Assembly: GCF_001522545.3 (NCBI RefSeq)
Contig: NC_031776.1
Location: 35,748,452-35,812,451 of the forward strand
From: Parus major
Lineage: Eukaryota > Chordata > Aves > Passeriformes > Paridae
Length of the DNA stretch: 64,000 nucleotides
Direction: 5' to 3'
Part shown: one piece after another, positions 23,166-35,543 of the stretch
How positions within the stretch are numbered: the first letter of the stretch is position 1
Layout of the letters: every line of letters starts with the position of its first letter
Notes under the pieces: generated by a model
Told to the model about the DNA's origin: nothing
Database searches by the model: none
Seen by the model: the letters and a program-made list of their open reading frames with translations, nothing else
Made by a program: the position numbers and the translations under genes

Positions 23166-23905
23166 CGAATTTGTAACCCAGAAACTCCCTGGAGCAGCAG
23201 GATGAAAACACAGCTGGGCTTTCAGAGCTCTGTCACAGTCAGTTCTCACCACAAGAGTGAAATAACTGCATCAAATCTGTCCAGGCCATCTTCGCCTTCC
23301 AATTCCCAAAGTTTATCTCATCCTCTCTCATCAAGGTTCCTTTTCAGCCAGCTTGGGAGCAGCTTAAAGGGAAATTAAGGGAACAAAGATGGGATCTTGG
23401 AGCGACATCTCTTAATGAGCCCTCTCAGGCTCTGGAAATTTCTCATTAACTCACAGCTAGCGCAGACTTCCAAAATTGCACAAAGATTTTCTGCCCTAGC
23501 CCATAAACAGTCTGTGCTTAGGGTCCCCCACATTGTCTCCATCTTCTTGGCTTCTTCCCAAAGCAGCTTCTTTTGGCACGCTGGAGCTGATGGGAATGAT
23601 CTTGTAGGAAGAACAAAGTGCATTTTTTTTTTCCAAAGGAAATAATAAATCTGCTGTGGGCTTTCAAAGCCAGCTGACATCACCAGCAAGGGAGGTTTTT
23701 TTGTGTATTTGGAGAATGTTGGGAGAACACAGATGTCAGTTTGGGCTGTTTGCATCTTAACTCTAAAGACTCGAAGGGTTTCCCAATGGATTTTCTTTTT
23801 TATTTTGTTTACTTTCTTTTTTTTTTCCTAAATTAAGTTGAAAAAAGAAAATTAATGGAATTTAATTCCAGGGGCAAAGAAAATAAGAGATATTTATTTT
23901 ATTTT

Positions 23906-24047
23906 CACAGAATCCCAGGATGGTTTGGGGTAGAAGGGAAGTTAAAGTTGATCCCATTCCACCCCTGCCATGGGCAGGGACACCTTCCACTATCCCAAGG
24001 TGCTCCAAGCCCCATCCAACCTGGCCTTGGACATTCCAGGGATGGAT
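23906..24047 (-). mobile_element. CR1 LINE 3' tail fragment, antisense
   Basis: 'cacagaatcccaggatggtt', 'gatcccattccacccctgcc', 'caccttccactatcccaagg' and 'cttggacattccagggatgg'. This is one of the best-kept antisense CR1 tails here. Confidence 0.9.
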
Positions 24048-27000
24048 CATCCATAGCTCTGGTTGATGCTAAATGAATTTTATTGCTGGAGTGCTTCAAT
24101 TCCAGGTGCAAAGAGATAAAAACAGCAAGGTATCCTTAAAAGTTGTCCAGCACCCTTTAGGAGCTCTTCTGTGTTTACATTTTTCTGCCAATCCAAGAGG
24201 GAGAAGGACTGGAATACCGAGCTTCATTCCCGATTTTCCACCAGAAATTCCACAAAGCCTCCAACCCCACCTCTCATTATTATTAGTTTATTAGCTCCTT
24301 ATTAGTTTTCCCTCTAGGAATTAAAGTCCTGGTGTTGCTGGGAGTTAATCAGAGGCAAACAGGGTCTGTCTCGTTCCTTCTTTGGCAAAAACAAAAGAAG
24401 ATTGTGGGGAAAAGATTAACCCCTTTTTACACCATTAATTTTCTTTTTTTATTATTCTTTATTCCATGCTTTCCCCAGCTGCTGCTGATCCAGAAGTGCT
24501 CCTTCCATGGAGCATTTTCCATCCAGCAAAAAGTCTCACAGCTGGAGTTCCTACACTCGCTCCCTGCCTCTGGAATTTTCTTCCTGGCCCGGGAAAGCCT
24601 GGCAGAGCAGGATAAACACCCTGTGAGTTGTTGGCTGAGATCTTGTTCTCGTTGGGCACATTAAAAATGGAGTTTAGAAACTGTGGGGTGTTGTTCAAAC
24701 AGACCACACACCTCAAAACCTCCAACCCCATCCTTGAACATTTCCACGTTCCCACATCTTCTTGGAATTGTTTTTCCATGTTTTTGTTGCCCCTGTACCC
24801 TTGAAATATTCTGATTTGTTCCCTCCAACTTTCCTTCACCTGCCCATCTTTTTCACCTCACTCTTGAAATATTTCCTTGTTTATTTGAGGGTTTTTTTTT
24901 TTTAATTGAACTAGAGATGTGTTAAGTTTTGTTCTATCCCCCAGTTTCTCTCACAGGGATGTCCAAGAGGAATTGTATTTAGGAATTATCATGGAAAATT
25001 AAGGGATGTGCTGAACTCATTTTGTTTTTGAGGTGCTTTGCTGGCTGGGGTGTTAAACTGGGTAGAATTAGAATTCATAATTCCCTCTATTCAAATGATT
25101 CTTAAACCAGGAAGCCTGAAGGGAAATGAGGGAGACAGGAATTCCCAGTTTATCCCATTCTTCCTAAAATGCTGGGATTTAATGACACCTTTCCAGTTTT
25201 ACTACTGGGAAAATAGTCAAATGCTGGGGACCAGCAACACCACCAAGGATTTTTCCTTTTATTCCTCCTGCAGGACTGGTAAATTCAGTCTTTAAACTGC
25301 TCCTTCTGGCTCCAAGTATCTGTTGAAGGTTATTAAATGTTGTTAATTATGTCACTAATTCCAGGTGAAAGAAACCCAGGACTGTTGGGGCATGCAGGAA
25401 CCTCAACCCCACATTTGCAATTTCCCTGTAAAACACCAAAAGCTTGGGATTCACCTCCAAGGGGTGATCACAGAATCTTCTCCCAAAGGACTCCTCTTGC
25501 TGGAATTTTGGTGGTAAATTTTGAGCTCAACCCAAATTCAATTTTTGATGGTGTTCCTTGGATGTGAATTTTAACATTTTGATGTTGGTTTTGGGCTTTT
25601 CCTTGCTGGCACTGCTGGGTGTTGGTGGTGCTCCCTGAGGCCAGCACACAAACACCTCAATTCCTGAGGTTTGGAGGAGTCTGGGGACACCTGGAGGATC
25701 ATAATTCAGAAGATTTCGGGATGAAGCTCTGGGATTTTTGGGATTCCAGCACATGGGTCATGTCCATCCTCTTATCCACCAAATCCTTCTCCTCAGGGGC
25801 TCCAACACCCAGCCCCAAGGTGCTTTGTCCTCCAAAATCTTGGTCTAAATCCCCAAGTTTATAGAAAATAATTCCTCCTTTGGGGACCACCTGCAAGAAC
25901 CGAACTGGTTTTCCAGGAACACCAAATTCTGGGTGCTCTTTGCTTCAGCAAAGGTTTAAATGGGATTAAAACTGGCAGAAGGCTTTAAAAAAAAAGGATA
26001 CAGCAAAAATTAATTTAGTCAGACATGTTTTATTTGATGCTGATAGAGGAGAGCTATAAATAGTAATAATAAGTTATTCTTAACAGCAGAGTTACTGATC
26101 TGAGACACAGATAAAGCCCAGCTTTGTGCTAGACTGGACTAGGTCTGGTGAATACAGAGAATGAAATTATTACAATCCCAGTTTAGCTCTTTCCCCAGCA
26201 TTTATGGGGAATTTGAGGAATCCTTTCCAGCAGCTGCTAAAAAAATCAGCTTTCATCTCCCTCAGCCATGAGCTGAGCATTCATGAAGCATCCCGAGCCA
26301 GAAATGAATCAAATCCATTGAAAGCTGGCCCAGAACCCAAGGGCTGAGCTGCAGATCAGTGAGACAGCGATGGGGGCTCATTCCTGGCCACTTAGGGAGC
26401 GTCTGAAGAGGTGGGAAAATGAAAATCTATTTTTACTGGGTGCCCAAAGGCAGAGCCACAGCCCTCAGAGCCATTCCTGAAGGAGCAGATGTGGAACAAC
26501 CCCAGGATTTACCAGCAGAGCTAAAGTTGTCCTCTCTGAGCTCTAATTCTTTGGTGTAATATTTTAAATTAATGAGTTAATAATTGCTGTTAATAACTGG
26601 CTTTTGATGCTCCAGGATTTTCCCAGTTTGGCTTGAGACACCCCAGCACTTACTGGGCTGTTCTGGTTAATCCTGCCCCAAATATCCTAAATCAGAGCTC
26701 AGACTCATTTGGGGCCTGGCTGCTCCTCGGGAGAAGAGAGAAATGTCTTTCCCAAAGAATCACCCAGATTTTTTATTTATTTATTGTTTTTTTGAGTGCT
26801 TGACACCAATTACTCCTTTAATCCTCACCTCTGCATGGCAGTCTTGAAACACTTCATGATTTATTTTGTGAGTGAGGTGGTTTTAGGAGCTGTTTTCACA
26901 GCAGGGTTGCACACAAAGGTTTGAAATCCCTCTGTGCACGCACAGGCAGGGAGGGGTTCACTCCCCTGGATCCTGATGGAATAAATTGATCCATCTAAAC

Positions 27001-27554
27001 CCCTTCTCAACGAGACATTTTGACCTCCTAATCTCCCTGCAGGAACACAAGGGTTTTGTGGCTTTCCCCAAGACTTCTAATCCCCATTCTGGGTTGGCAT
27101 TTCTCAATTTCTGTCAAAGTTTTCATCTTCCTGGTGCTGTCTCAGAGCCTCTCTGCTCCTTTCCACCGAAGCTCCTCGTTGGGATGATTCACAGCCCTGA
27201 GAGCAGCAGACAGGTTGTTCTGTTCCCGGGATCTGTGGGGATAAATATGGAAATAATTAGGGTGTGTTATTACACCCCATGCGTCAGGTGAAGGTTTTTG
27301 TTCTGATGGATGATTTGAGCTGAGTCAGGAGGGTGTCTCTGCTTGCAATGCTCAGGGTCTGTTCCACTCTTCTAATCTCTAAAAGGAGATTTCTTTTCCC
27401 TGCCCATTTATTTTTGGGATGAGGTCGGCTGCCACCTCCCTCTGTAGAGAGCCACTGAATATTTGCTGTGCTCAGCCACTTCTACAGCTGCCACCTGATA
27501 AAATCCAGGGAGATGCTTCCTCTCACTAAAAGTGGAGATTAAATTGGATTTTAG
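24048..27554. other. Non-coding sequence, nothing recognised
   Basis: Unique DNA with no recognised gene. A block at about 24480-24623 has splice-like edges and an open frame but no family match (see the rejected list). Confidence 0.45.
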
Positions 27555-27745
27555 GCAGGAATTCTTCCCTGTGAGAGAGGTGAGGCCCTGGCACAGAATT
27601 CCCAGAGCAGCTGTGGCTGCCCCTGGATCCCTGGGAGTGTCCAAGGCCAGGCTGGGATGGTGGGAGATGTCCCTGCTCATGGCAGGGGTGGGATGGGGTG
27701 GGATTTAAAGCCTCTCCCAACACAAAGCAGTCTGGATTCTGGAAT
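27555..27745 (+). mobile_element. CR1 LINE 3' fragment
   Basis: 'aattcccagagcagctgtgg', 'ctgcccctggatccctggg' and 'gtccaaggccaggctggga', then a diverged 'atttaaagcctctcccaac' tip. Confidence 0.85.
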
Positions 27746-28246
27746 TCTTGGCCCAAGCAATGCCCTGTCTCTTTCTGGGGCCTCCGTGGCTTCTTTCCCA
27801 CACAGAATTCCCAGTTCCTGCTCTCTCCATCCCAATGCCTGCTCAGCACTGAACTCTCAGCCTCCACACCCAGCCCTGACTCAGTCCTGACACCCAGATC
27901 TGCCTTTCAAATCTCTTCACGGTCCAGAACCACCTCCTGCAGCAGGGCAAGGACAGGGATCATCCTCTGCCCACACAGGGATTTGTTCCTTACCCCCTCA
28001 AAGCTTTTCCCAAACCTCATTTATTCACCCTGTTCTTCTAAGCCTCCTTCCAGTAATTTTTTCACATCCTCCTCCACCCTTCATCTGAATTTTGGGGCAC
28101 AGTGGTTGGAGGAGGTCTGTCCTTGACCCTGTCTCGGTGCTCAATTCTACAGCATTTTTCATGCAAAAGCCAAAGGAATTTTTTTAATTGATATTTATGC
28201 TTTAGTAACCCTGAGAGGAAAGCATGGACCTCTCCAAGATGCTGTG

Positions 28247-28251
28247 TAGTA

Positions 28252-28347
<96 letters not shown>

Positions 28348-28371
28348 AGTAGTAATAATAATAATAATAAG
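28247..28371. repeat. Compound (TAA)n-(AAG)n-(TAA)n microsatellite
   Basis: TAG TAG then about 13 TAA units, then about 18 AAG units with one AGG, then TAG TAA and further TAA units. The purine AAG block is bracketed on both sides by TAG/TAA units. Confidence 0.97.
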
Positions 28372-28454
28372 CAATTAATTCCAAATTTGGGTCGGATTTT
28401 GCAGCTTTTTCAGGGGTGTGATCAATCTTTATGTCAACAGAGCCAATTTTAGGT

Positions 28455-28658
28455 AAAGGTTCTTCCTCCAGAGGGTTGTGGGGCACTGGAACTGCTCCCC
28501 AGGGAATGGGCAAAGCCCCAAGGCTGCCAGAGCTCCAGGAATGTTTGGACAATGCTCCCAGGAAGGATTTTGAGTATCCTGTGCAGGGCCAGGGCTTGGA
28601 CAGGACGATCCTTGTGGATCCCTTCCAGCTCAGGATATTTTGGGATTCTCTGGTTATA
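28455..28658 (+). mobile_element. CR1 LINE 3' fragment of a second subfamily
   Basis: 'cctccagagggttgtggggc', 'ctccccagggaatgggcaaa', 'gccccaaggctgccagagct' and 'tccaggaatgtttggacaat' leading to 'gatcccttccagctcaggat'. A known CR1 tail layout distinct from the 'wash-tail' seen at 22526. Confidence 0.85.
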
Positions 28659-29833
28659 AATGGAACCAGAGGAGAGAACGCGCGGCAGAGCTCAGAGAGG
28701 TCAGGAGTGCCCCAGACCTGCATGAGGGAGGTTCCTTTTTGGAGATGCTCTTCCCAAAAACACTGGAAGAGGAAGCAGGAGCAGCAGGGAGCAGGAAAGA
28801 CCGGTGGAACCCTTGATTTGTGTGCTGGGAGTGAGGATGGCAGTGGGAGAGAGCCGGTGGAGCTTCTCCCAAGAGCATTCCTGCTTCCCTGAGCAGCTTT
28901 CAGCTGGCAGCCAGCGCTGATTTCATAGTAATGATTTATTTATTTTATTTCTTTTTTTAATGAATTGGTGCTTAGACTGTTTTGAATACTTTCTGTTTGG
29001 AATACTTTCTGCATGACTAATGAATGTCCCGAAATGAATTAAGCTGTGCTGTTAAACTCCAGCCTGTACAAACCGCCCTTCTTCCACGTTTTATCTTGGA
29101 ATTCTCGGGGAGGGGGCATCGCCTGTTATCTAAAAGCCACTTAGCCGAGCTGAGATGTGATGTCACGGTCTGGAAATACGTGGGGCTTTTTGAGCTCAGC
29201 CTGCCGAGACACAGACGTGACTTCGGTGTGATAAACCTCATTAACGCCCTTAAAACCTGCGGGCAGCAGAGATAACAAAACCCCGCTGGAAGCTGGCACG
29301 AGATGAAACCCCGCAGCCTCGCAGCCGGAGTTTTGCTTGGATAAAGCTTTCCTGGAAGCCTGTGCTGGGATCAGCCGGTGATTCAGCGCCGGGGAGACGC
29401 TCCCGGCTGGAGCAGGGAGCTGGAATTCGCTCTCCGCTGACCCTCGGGAAGAGCAGCAGCATCAGCCCCGCAGAGCGGAAAAACGGGAATAAGGCAATCC
29501 CGTTTTGGGGCTGGAATGTTTGTGGTTCACTCCCGGCTCGCCGGATTCCTCTCCTTCACGGCTGCTAATTCCCTCTGCTTTTGAACTCATCCTTTGCTAT
29601 CCATAGATATTTTTTTCCAACCGCGCTCCAGGAACGAAGAGGAGCGGGATAACTGATTGTTTGATCTGTCCATCCCAGCCCGGAATAACGCAGCACCTCG
29701 TTTTTGATGAAGCACGAAGGAAAGCTGGAGCTCAGCACAATTCCTTGCCCGCCGGAGATCCTAATCTCTCCTTCCCAGCAGAGCAGAGCGGGCACTCCAT
29801 GAGCCGGACCCGGCAGGGAGGCGATCCCAGCCC

Positions 29834-30126
29834 GCTCCCGCATCCCTGGATCACGCATTCCCGGATCCCGCATCCCTGGATCCAGCATTCCCGGCTCCAG
29901 CATTCCCGGCTCCAGCATTCCCGGATCCCGCATCCCCGGATCCCGCATCCCCGGATCCCTCATTCCCGGCTCCCGCATTCCCGGATCCCGTATTCCCGGA
30001 TCCCTCATCCCCGGATCCCTCATTCCCGGCTCCCGCATCCCCGGATCCCGCATCCCCGGATCCCTCATTCCCGGCTCCCGCATTCCCGGATCCCGTATTC
30101 CCGGCTCCCGCATTCCCGGATCCCGG
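29834..30126. repeat. 15-bp GC-rich minisatellite inside the CpG-rich island
   Basis: About 19 units of 'ggatcccgcattccc' and its variants (ggctcccgcattccc, ggatccctcatcccc). Period 15 keeps long frames open on both strands (a five-residue R-E/D-P-G-M repeat on the - strand), which should not be read as genes. Confidence 0.96.
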
Positions 30127-30242
30127 GCTGCCCCGGCCGCCGAGGGAACGATGGAAAATCCCTGAGCCAGCGGCTGGAAAATCCTTGCGGCAAAGGTGCG
30201 TCCCTGTCTCTGTTTAAACTCCCAAATCCCTTCTTTCTACCA

Positions 30243-30303
30243 CTTTTCCCCATTGTTTTCCCCATTGTTTCCCCCATTGTTTTCCCCATTGTTTTCCCTG
30301 TTG
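30243..30303. repeat. 12-bp minisatellite
   Basis: Five copies of 'ttttccccattg', the last diverged. Confidence 0.95.
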
Positions 30304-30929
30304 CTACAGCGAAAAAAAGCGATTATTTTTAAGTCGGGAAGTCACTCGGGTTGACACGTGCTTAGCAAAACAAACCCGTGCCTGTGTGGGGTTAAAGGGA
30401 AAATGTCCATTTTTCCTGCCCCCAGCCCTGGCTCGGCGATTCCAGCTGGATTTGGGCGCTCCTCGCTCCGCTCCAGGAGCAGAAGCGGCCCCGAGTTTGC
30501 GGCGGGATGAGCCCCGGGGGGAGCTGGAGGGATTTTCGCGTTTGGAACCCTCCCTTCCCTTCCAAACACCCCCTTCTCCCACCGAATTCCCATTTTTTTG
30601 GGGTCACAGCCGCCGGAGAGGGCTCTGCGGGTGTTTTTGGCTCCGGAGAGGCGATGGAGGCGCTCCCGGGGCTGGTCCTGCCCCGCTCCCCAGCGGGGCT
30701 CTGGGGTTTGGCAGGAGACTGGGACTGTGATTATCATCATTTTTAATTTTTTATTTTATTTTTTTTTGAGAGCCTCTCTATGGAAATGGGGCTCTTCACA
30801 AGTTGTTTTCCGAATGGAAGCAAAGGGAATAATTATATTTGTTGTGGGTAAAAGAGAATCACGGTGCTGCTGCTAAAGAGCTTCCTGCTATTCTTTCCTG
30901 TTAATTAAAAAACGCTGCTCTCTAAAAAA

Positions 30930-31042
30930 ATCATGGAATATTTTGGTTGGAAGGGATCTTAAAGTTCATCCCATTCCAATCCCTGCTGTGGGCAGGGACG
31001 CCTTCCACTGGTTGCTCCAAGCCCCATCCAGCCGAGTTTTGG
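30930..31042 (-). mobile_element. CR1 LINE 3' tail fragment, antisense
   Basis: 'ttttggttggaagggatctt', 'cccattccaatccctgctgt', 'gggcagggacgccttccact' and 'gctccaagccccatccagc'. Confidence 0.85.
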
Positions 31043-33894
31043 ACTAAATTCAATTAAAAATTAAATTGATTTCATAGATAAATAATTGTGATTCCAGTTG
31101 TAGCCAGTGTGTGTGCTCTTTCCTGCTGAAGTGGAGCGAATATTATCAATTTCTTGATAATCATTAAATTAAATTCTTAAACATCACTTGCCAGTACAAT
31201 GAGCTGGACAATTCTTTTCCATAGCCACATAATTCCTCCTATATTTTGGGAATTTTTACTTGGCAATGGACATGGATAGGTGTGAAAACCTGCCCAAATT
31301 GTGGGAGTCCCTGCAGGAATATCCATCGTTTGTAACCATGTTGGTTGATTTTTCCAGTGTCAGGATCCCAGGCTGTGGTTCATTTTTTAAAATCAAGATT
31401 CATTTTAAGGCCACACCAGCCCCTGGGCTGATGGATTGGGAACTTCCAGTGGGCAGAGCTGGCACAGTAAATGTATTTTCTATATAAAAAATAATAATTC
31501 TGTTGCTTCAGAGAGCTCGTTCTGTGGGAATTGTTGTAAAGCACAGAGATCCCGGTGGGAAGAGGGTGGAAATCCGCGGTGTGACCATTAACACACCTTT
31601 AGAACAACCTCTGCTGGATTTATCCTTGTTTTTATTGCTGTGGAAAAGCCGTTTTGCACCGAGATGGGAGGACCAGGCTGGCTCAGAGCTGCTGGTGGTG
31701 TCAGGGGGTCAGGCTGGCTCCGCATCCCTCTCCAGCCTCGCGGAATCCCGCGGATTTCAGAGCTGTGCGTTATTTTCCTGCTGTGGAAACTCACTGTTGG
31801 CGTTCCCTCTGCAACTAGTGCTGGAAGCAGCACAGGAAAATACGAAATCTTCCATTTTTGCTTGATTGTGCTCAGTGCTGAGCTTGCAGGGTCCAGCTCT
31901 GCCAGGGACGAGGCGTGGGGATGGGGTTTCTCCGCCAGATCCGTGTTTTCTCAGCGGCGGAACGAGCTAAAAACAAATCCTCGGTGAGACAAATGATCTC
32001 AAAATGATTTAGCTCATTAGGGCTGCTGGGATAAAACGAATCCCAGCATCCACTCATTAGTTATGCAAGCAGCAAGGACAGGGTTTAACCAGGCTTGCCC
32101 TTGGGTCTAACCCCGCTGCCTCCCTACAGCCCCAGGAGGTGCCAGCAGGGAGGGAATCCAACTCTTCCTATTCCCACTGGATTTTTTTTTTTTTAGGCCA
32201 GTGCTGACATAAAAACATCTGAAAAGTCCTCCTGGCCAGGTTACAGTGGGGGACTTGTTCCCTGTAAATCTAAAACTTGATTTATGCGTCAGCGATCCGC
32301 CGGTTCCATTATTTGGCGCTCGCGTGTCTGATCTCGAGGCTGATTTCCTGCCACTCTCTGGTGTAAAAGTAGAGGATAAGTTACAAGGGAGCTTGGAAAT
32401 GGAATAAATTATTTGCTTTCAGCTCTGCCCATCAGCAGGGTTGGGGTTTTCCAATGGAAACCCAAGTTGCATCCCAAGATTTGTTGATCAATCCAGTTTC
32501 TCACGGCCTGGATGAATAAAGGGATTTAAGGAGCACGAGAAATAAATGCTGGACATCCCTCAGGATGACTTTTCGGACCTGAGGGCAGGAAGTTCTGACC
32601 CCCCTCCTCCTCCTGCCCCGTGTTGTCCTCATGTCAGGTTGATGTGATGGAGTGGGCAGAGCGAGTCCTTGGGGTCAAGCGATCCGAGGACCTTGGAGAA
32701 CTCTGGGGAGAGCTGGAGGTGGCTGCTGATGGTCTGGCTCCATGAGACTGACTCAGTGAGACCTATTTAGTGAAAATGAACTCATTTAGCTCGAAAACAA
32801 ACTGTTATTTCAGCCCTGGGGCGGCTGACGTGGGCCCTGGGTGAAAGGTGCCGTGGCTGCGATGCTGATTGGGATCTGCCTTTGGAAAGAGATCTTGGCT
32901 TGCTGGGAACACAAAAAAGGAGGTGGCAAGGTAGAATTTCTGGTGGCTCTTTGCCACTCTGGAGAGATTTCTACCTCAGACAATCCCTCCTTGTGGTGTA
33001 ATGGGAGAAGAAGAGCAAAAGTACAAATAAATCCCAAGATTATACCACCACTTTTTTTAAAATTATTTTGAATTCTGTGGGGGTTTTGTTTTGTAGTTTG
33101 AATGACAAGACTTGCTGGAAATCCATCTTTTTTACCTACAAAGTGAATAATTCCTAATTTTTTTTTCCTGTCCTAAACCCGTTTTGCCCCTGGTGGGTTT
33201 TCTGTGTTCTTTGTGGTGTGGTGTGACCTACTCAGAGAGGAGCAGAGTCCTTATCCCTCCGTGGCCATATGTTCCCAGAAATAATCATCGTTTTCCATCA
33301 GGGCCACTATTTGGGCTCGTCCCCGTCCATTTTGTTGTCCCTGCTTGAGTTTTTATGAATCTGCTGTGGAAATTTTATGGGGTTGGCAGCAGAAATGTGT
33401 GTCTGGAGGCAGGACTCCTTCCCCACCAACAATAAATAATTGTTAACCCCATAAATATCTATTTTGGACATCTGCACACCCAATAAACCCACGGTTTATC
33501 CCTTGGCACGTGTTAAAACGGGGAAAAATTCAATATAAAAGGCCATTTGTTCATTGCCCAGTTGTGCCTACGTGATCCTCGGTCCAGCTCCTTCTCCAGT
33601 GCTTCCCTGTGAATCCACAATATTCCTATTTATCGGGCTGCCAGCAGTGCCAGGGCAGGGAGTTAAGACCGGGGCTGTCTCCCAAGGGATGCTGCAGATG
33701 CACTCAGCACGAGCTGCACCCCCTCCCAGGAATTGGCTTTGCTGGAATTCTCAGGAAATCCTTCGTGGAAGCCTCAAAGTTGGGATGGATTTGGGATGAT
33801 GACATAAAAATATCCCTCCTGCTGCTCCGTCGGTGTGTATTCCCAAGTAAGGTCTTCCAGGGGCTTCCTAATTTTATACAAATAGCTGGCTGTT
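31043..33894. other. Non-coding sequence, nothing certain
   Basis: Unique DNA. The short stretch 32280-32360 has several CpGs and a TTTGGCGC motif in otherwise CpG-poor sequence, which may be regulatory. No coding exon recognised. Confidence 0.4.
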
Positions 33895-34070
33895 CTCTAT
33901 AAGTTGCTAAATATTCTATATAAACTGCTAAATGTGATAGGAAAAGTTAAATATGCTATATAAATATCTAAATACTCTATATCAATTGATAAATATTCTA
34001 TATAAACTGCTAAATATTCTTTATAAACTGCTAAATATTCTACATGACCTCCTAAATGTGATAGGAAAAG
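33895..34070. repeat. About 20-bp AT-rich minisatellite
   Basis: Diverged units of 'ctatataaactgctaaatatt', with a 'gtgataggaaaag' variant appearing at both ends of the array. Confidence 0.85.
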
Positions 34071-34733
34071 ATGAATTACCTCAATTATAATTAAAATTTT
34101 ATCGTGTTTTCCTTTTATGTCTTTTGTTTGTTTGATGCCAATTATTCCTGTATTTTATCAAATTCTTGGTGAGTTCTATTTAAATTTGAGGAGGTTTTTT
34201 TTTCATTCTCTTCCTCTACAAGTGCCTTTAATAGAATTACATAAATTCCTCTCTTGGAATTCTGCCTGCAATTATTTCCTATCAGTCAACCCTGAGCTTT
34301 TGTGTGTTTCTGCTTTCATCTCCTGAGCTGCTGTGCAGACGAATTACGACTCCCAGGCAGGTGCCTGGCTCGCTGTGGGATGATCCCTGTGGATACTGAA
34401 AGGGATTTGGCTGGAAAAATGGGAAGGGAAATATTTCAGCATCAGGCAGGTCGCAGAATTCCTGGGGTTTGTCCCATGGAGGGAGTTGCCCTGCTATGGG
34501 ATGTGCTGTGCTTAAAAAAAAAACAGTATAAAACCAGATTAACAGAGGAAATTATTGGGATTTGGGATTGGTTCACAGTGCAGGGAATAAAATTACTCTG
34601 GAAAAGTGGAAATCATGGAAGGAGAGGGTTTTCCTGCTGGTTTATATCCAGAAATGCTGCACACTCCTAATCTTGCCTAATTTTGAGCTTATTAAATGTG
34701 GGGTTTAAAAAACTGAAATTAAATTAAATTTTT

Positions 34734-34800
34734 AAAAATTAAAATTAAAATTAAAATCAAAATTAAAATTAAAATTAAAATTAAAACTAAAATTAAAAAA
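34734..34800. repeat. (AAAATT)n microsatellite
   Basis: About eleven units of aaaatt with single-base changes. Confidence 0.95.
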
Positions 34801-35483
34801 ACCCCTAAAATTAATTTTAAAAAAATCCTCAAAAATATCTTTTCTCAGGAAATTTCCTCACCTGCTGCTCTTAATTAATTGATTTATTCATTTACTTACT
34901 GATTTACATTCTCCTCCCCAGACAGTTGGAATTTTTAAACTCCAGCCCCCATTCCCTTTCACTGTTATCTCTCCTTTATCCAGGCAGAGATTCCCAGCTG
35001 GAATCACCTCCCAGGGTGACTCCAGTGTTTTCCAGCTCTGCTCCTGGAGAGCAGTTGGGGTGATTTCAGCTCATTGTCCTTTTGTGCCTCGAAATTCCCG
35101 TTATGGAAAACAGGAATTTTTGTGTCTGGCGGGAGAAGGGAAGGGCTTGACAAGCTCCTTTTTGGAGTTTAATCAGCTGCAGGGTGGATTTATAATGTAA
35201 ATATTTTGTGTCTGGAAGAGAAGGTGGAGTTATGCTATAAATATATGCCACAAATTCACCTAAAAATGAGGTTGGTAGGAAAGAGAAGAAATATTGAAAT
35301 CATGAAATATTCTTCATTAAACCCCCGGATTTCTCTTTTCCAGCTCCTGCAGATTTTAATCTATTTGTTGTTTCACAATTTTCTTTTTGTTTTACAACAA
35401 AACAATAGAATTTTGTTGTTTTTCACACCAACTAATACAATTCTTGAATAAACAAAGCAAATCCCACCAGGTTCCTATTCAGA

Positions 35484-35543
35484 TGTTATTTTTGAGGGAT
35501 TGAATAAAATGCTTGTTATTTTTGAGGGATTGAATAAAATGCT
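35484..35543. repeat. 30-bp tandem repeat truncated by an assembly gap
   Basis: Two identical 30-bp copies (35484-35513 and 35514-35543), each 'tgttatttttgagggattg' plus 'aataaaatgct'. The second ends exactly where the N run starts, so an unassembled array probably fills part of the gap. Confidence 0.95.

Larger units (their letters stand above)
29300..30730. promoter_or_regulatory. CpG-rich island, candidate LYPD6 promoter
   Basis: CpG dinucleotides are frequent at 29280-29560 and 30410-30700, in contrast to the CpG-poor surroundings, with a GC-rich 15-bp minisatellite between. No other gene start is visible within 20 kb, and LYPD6 still needs a 5' non-coding exon, so this is the natural candidate promoter. 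A donor-like GCAAAG|GTGCGT sits at 30196. Neither strand nor start site can be set from sequence alone. Confidence 0.45.

Noticed and set aside
24480..24623. Exon-like block with an acceptor-like ccccag, an open frame (LLLIQKCSFHGAFS...) and a gtgagt donor
   Set aside because: No recognisable domain, no neighbouring exons in a compatible frame, and it lies between unrelated non-coding segments. Chance pairing of splice-like sites is more likely.
28202..28723. - strand frame with long runs of Y, F and L
   Set aside because: Produced by the TAA/AAG compound microsatellite and a CR1 tail.
29565..30332. Long open frames on both strands (R-E/D-P-G-M and H-S-R-I-P repeats)
   Set aside because: They are forced by a 15-bp minisatellite whose unit has no stop on either strand; no splice or domain support.
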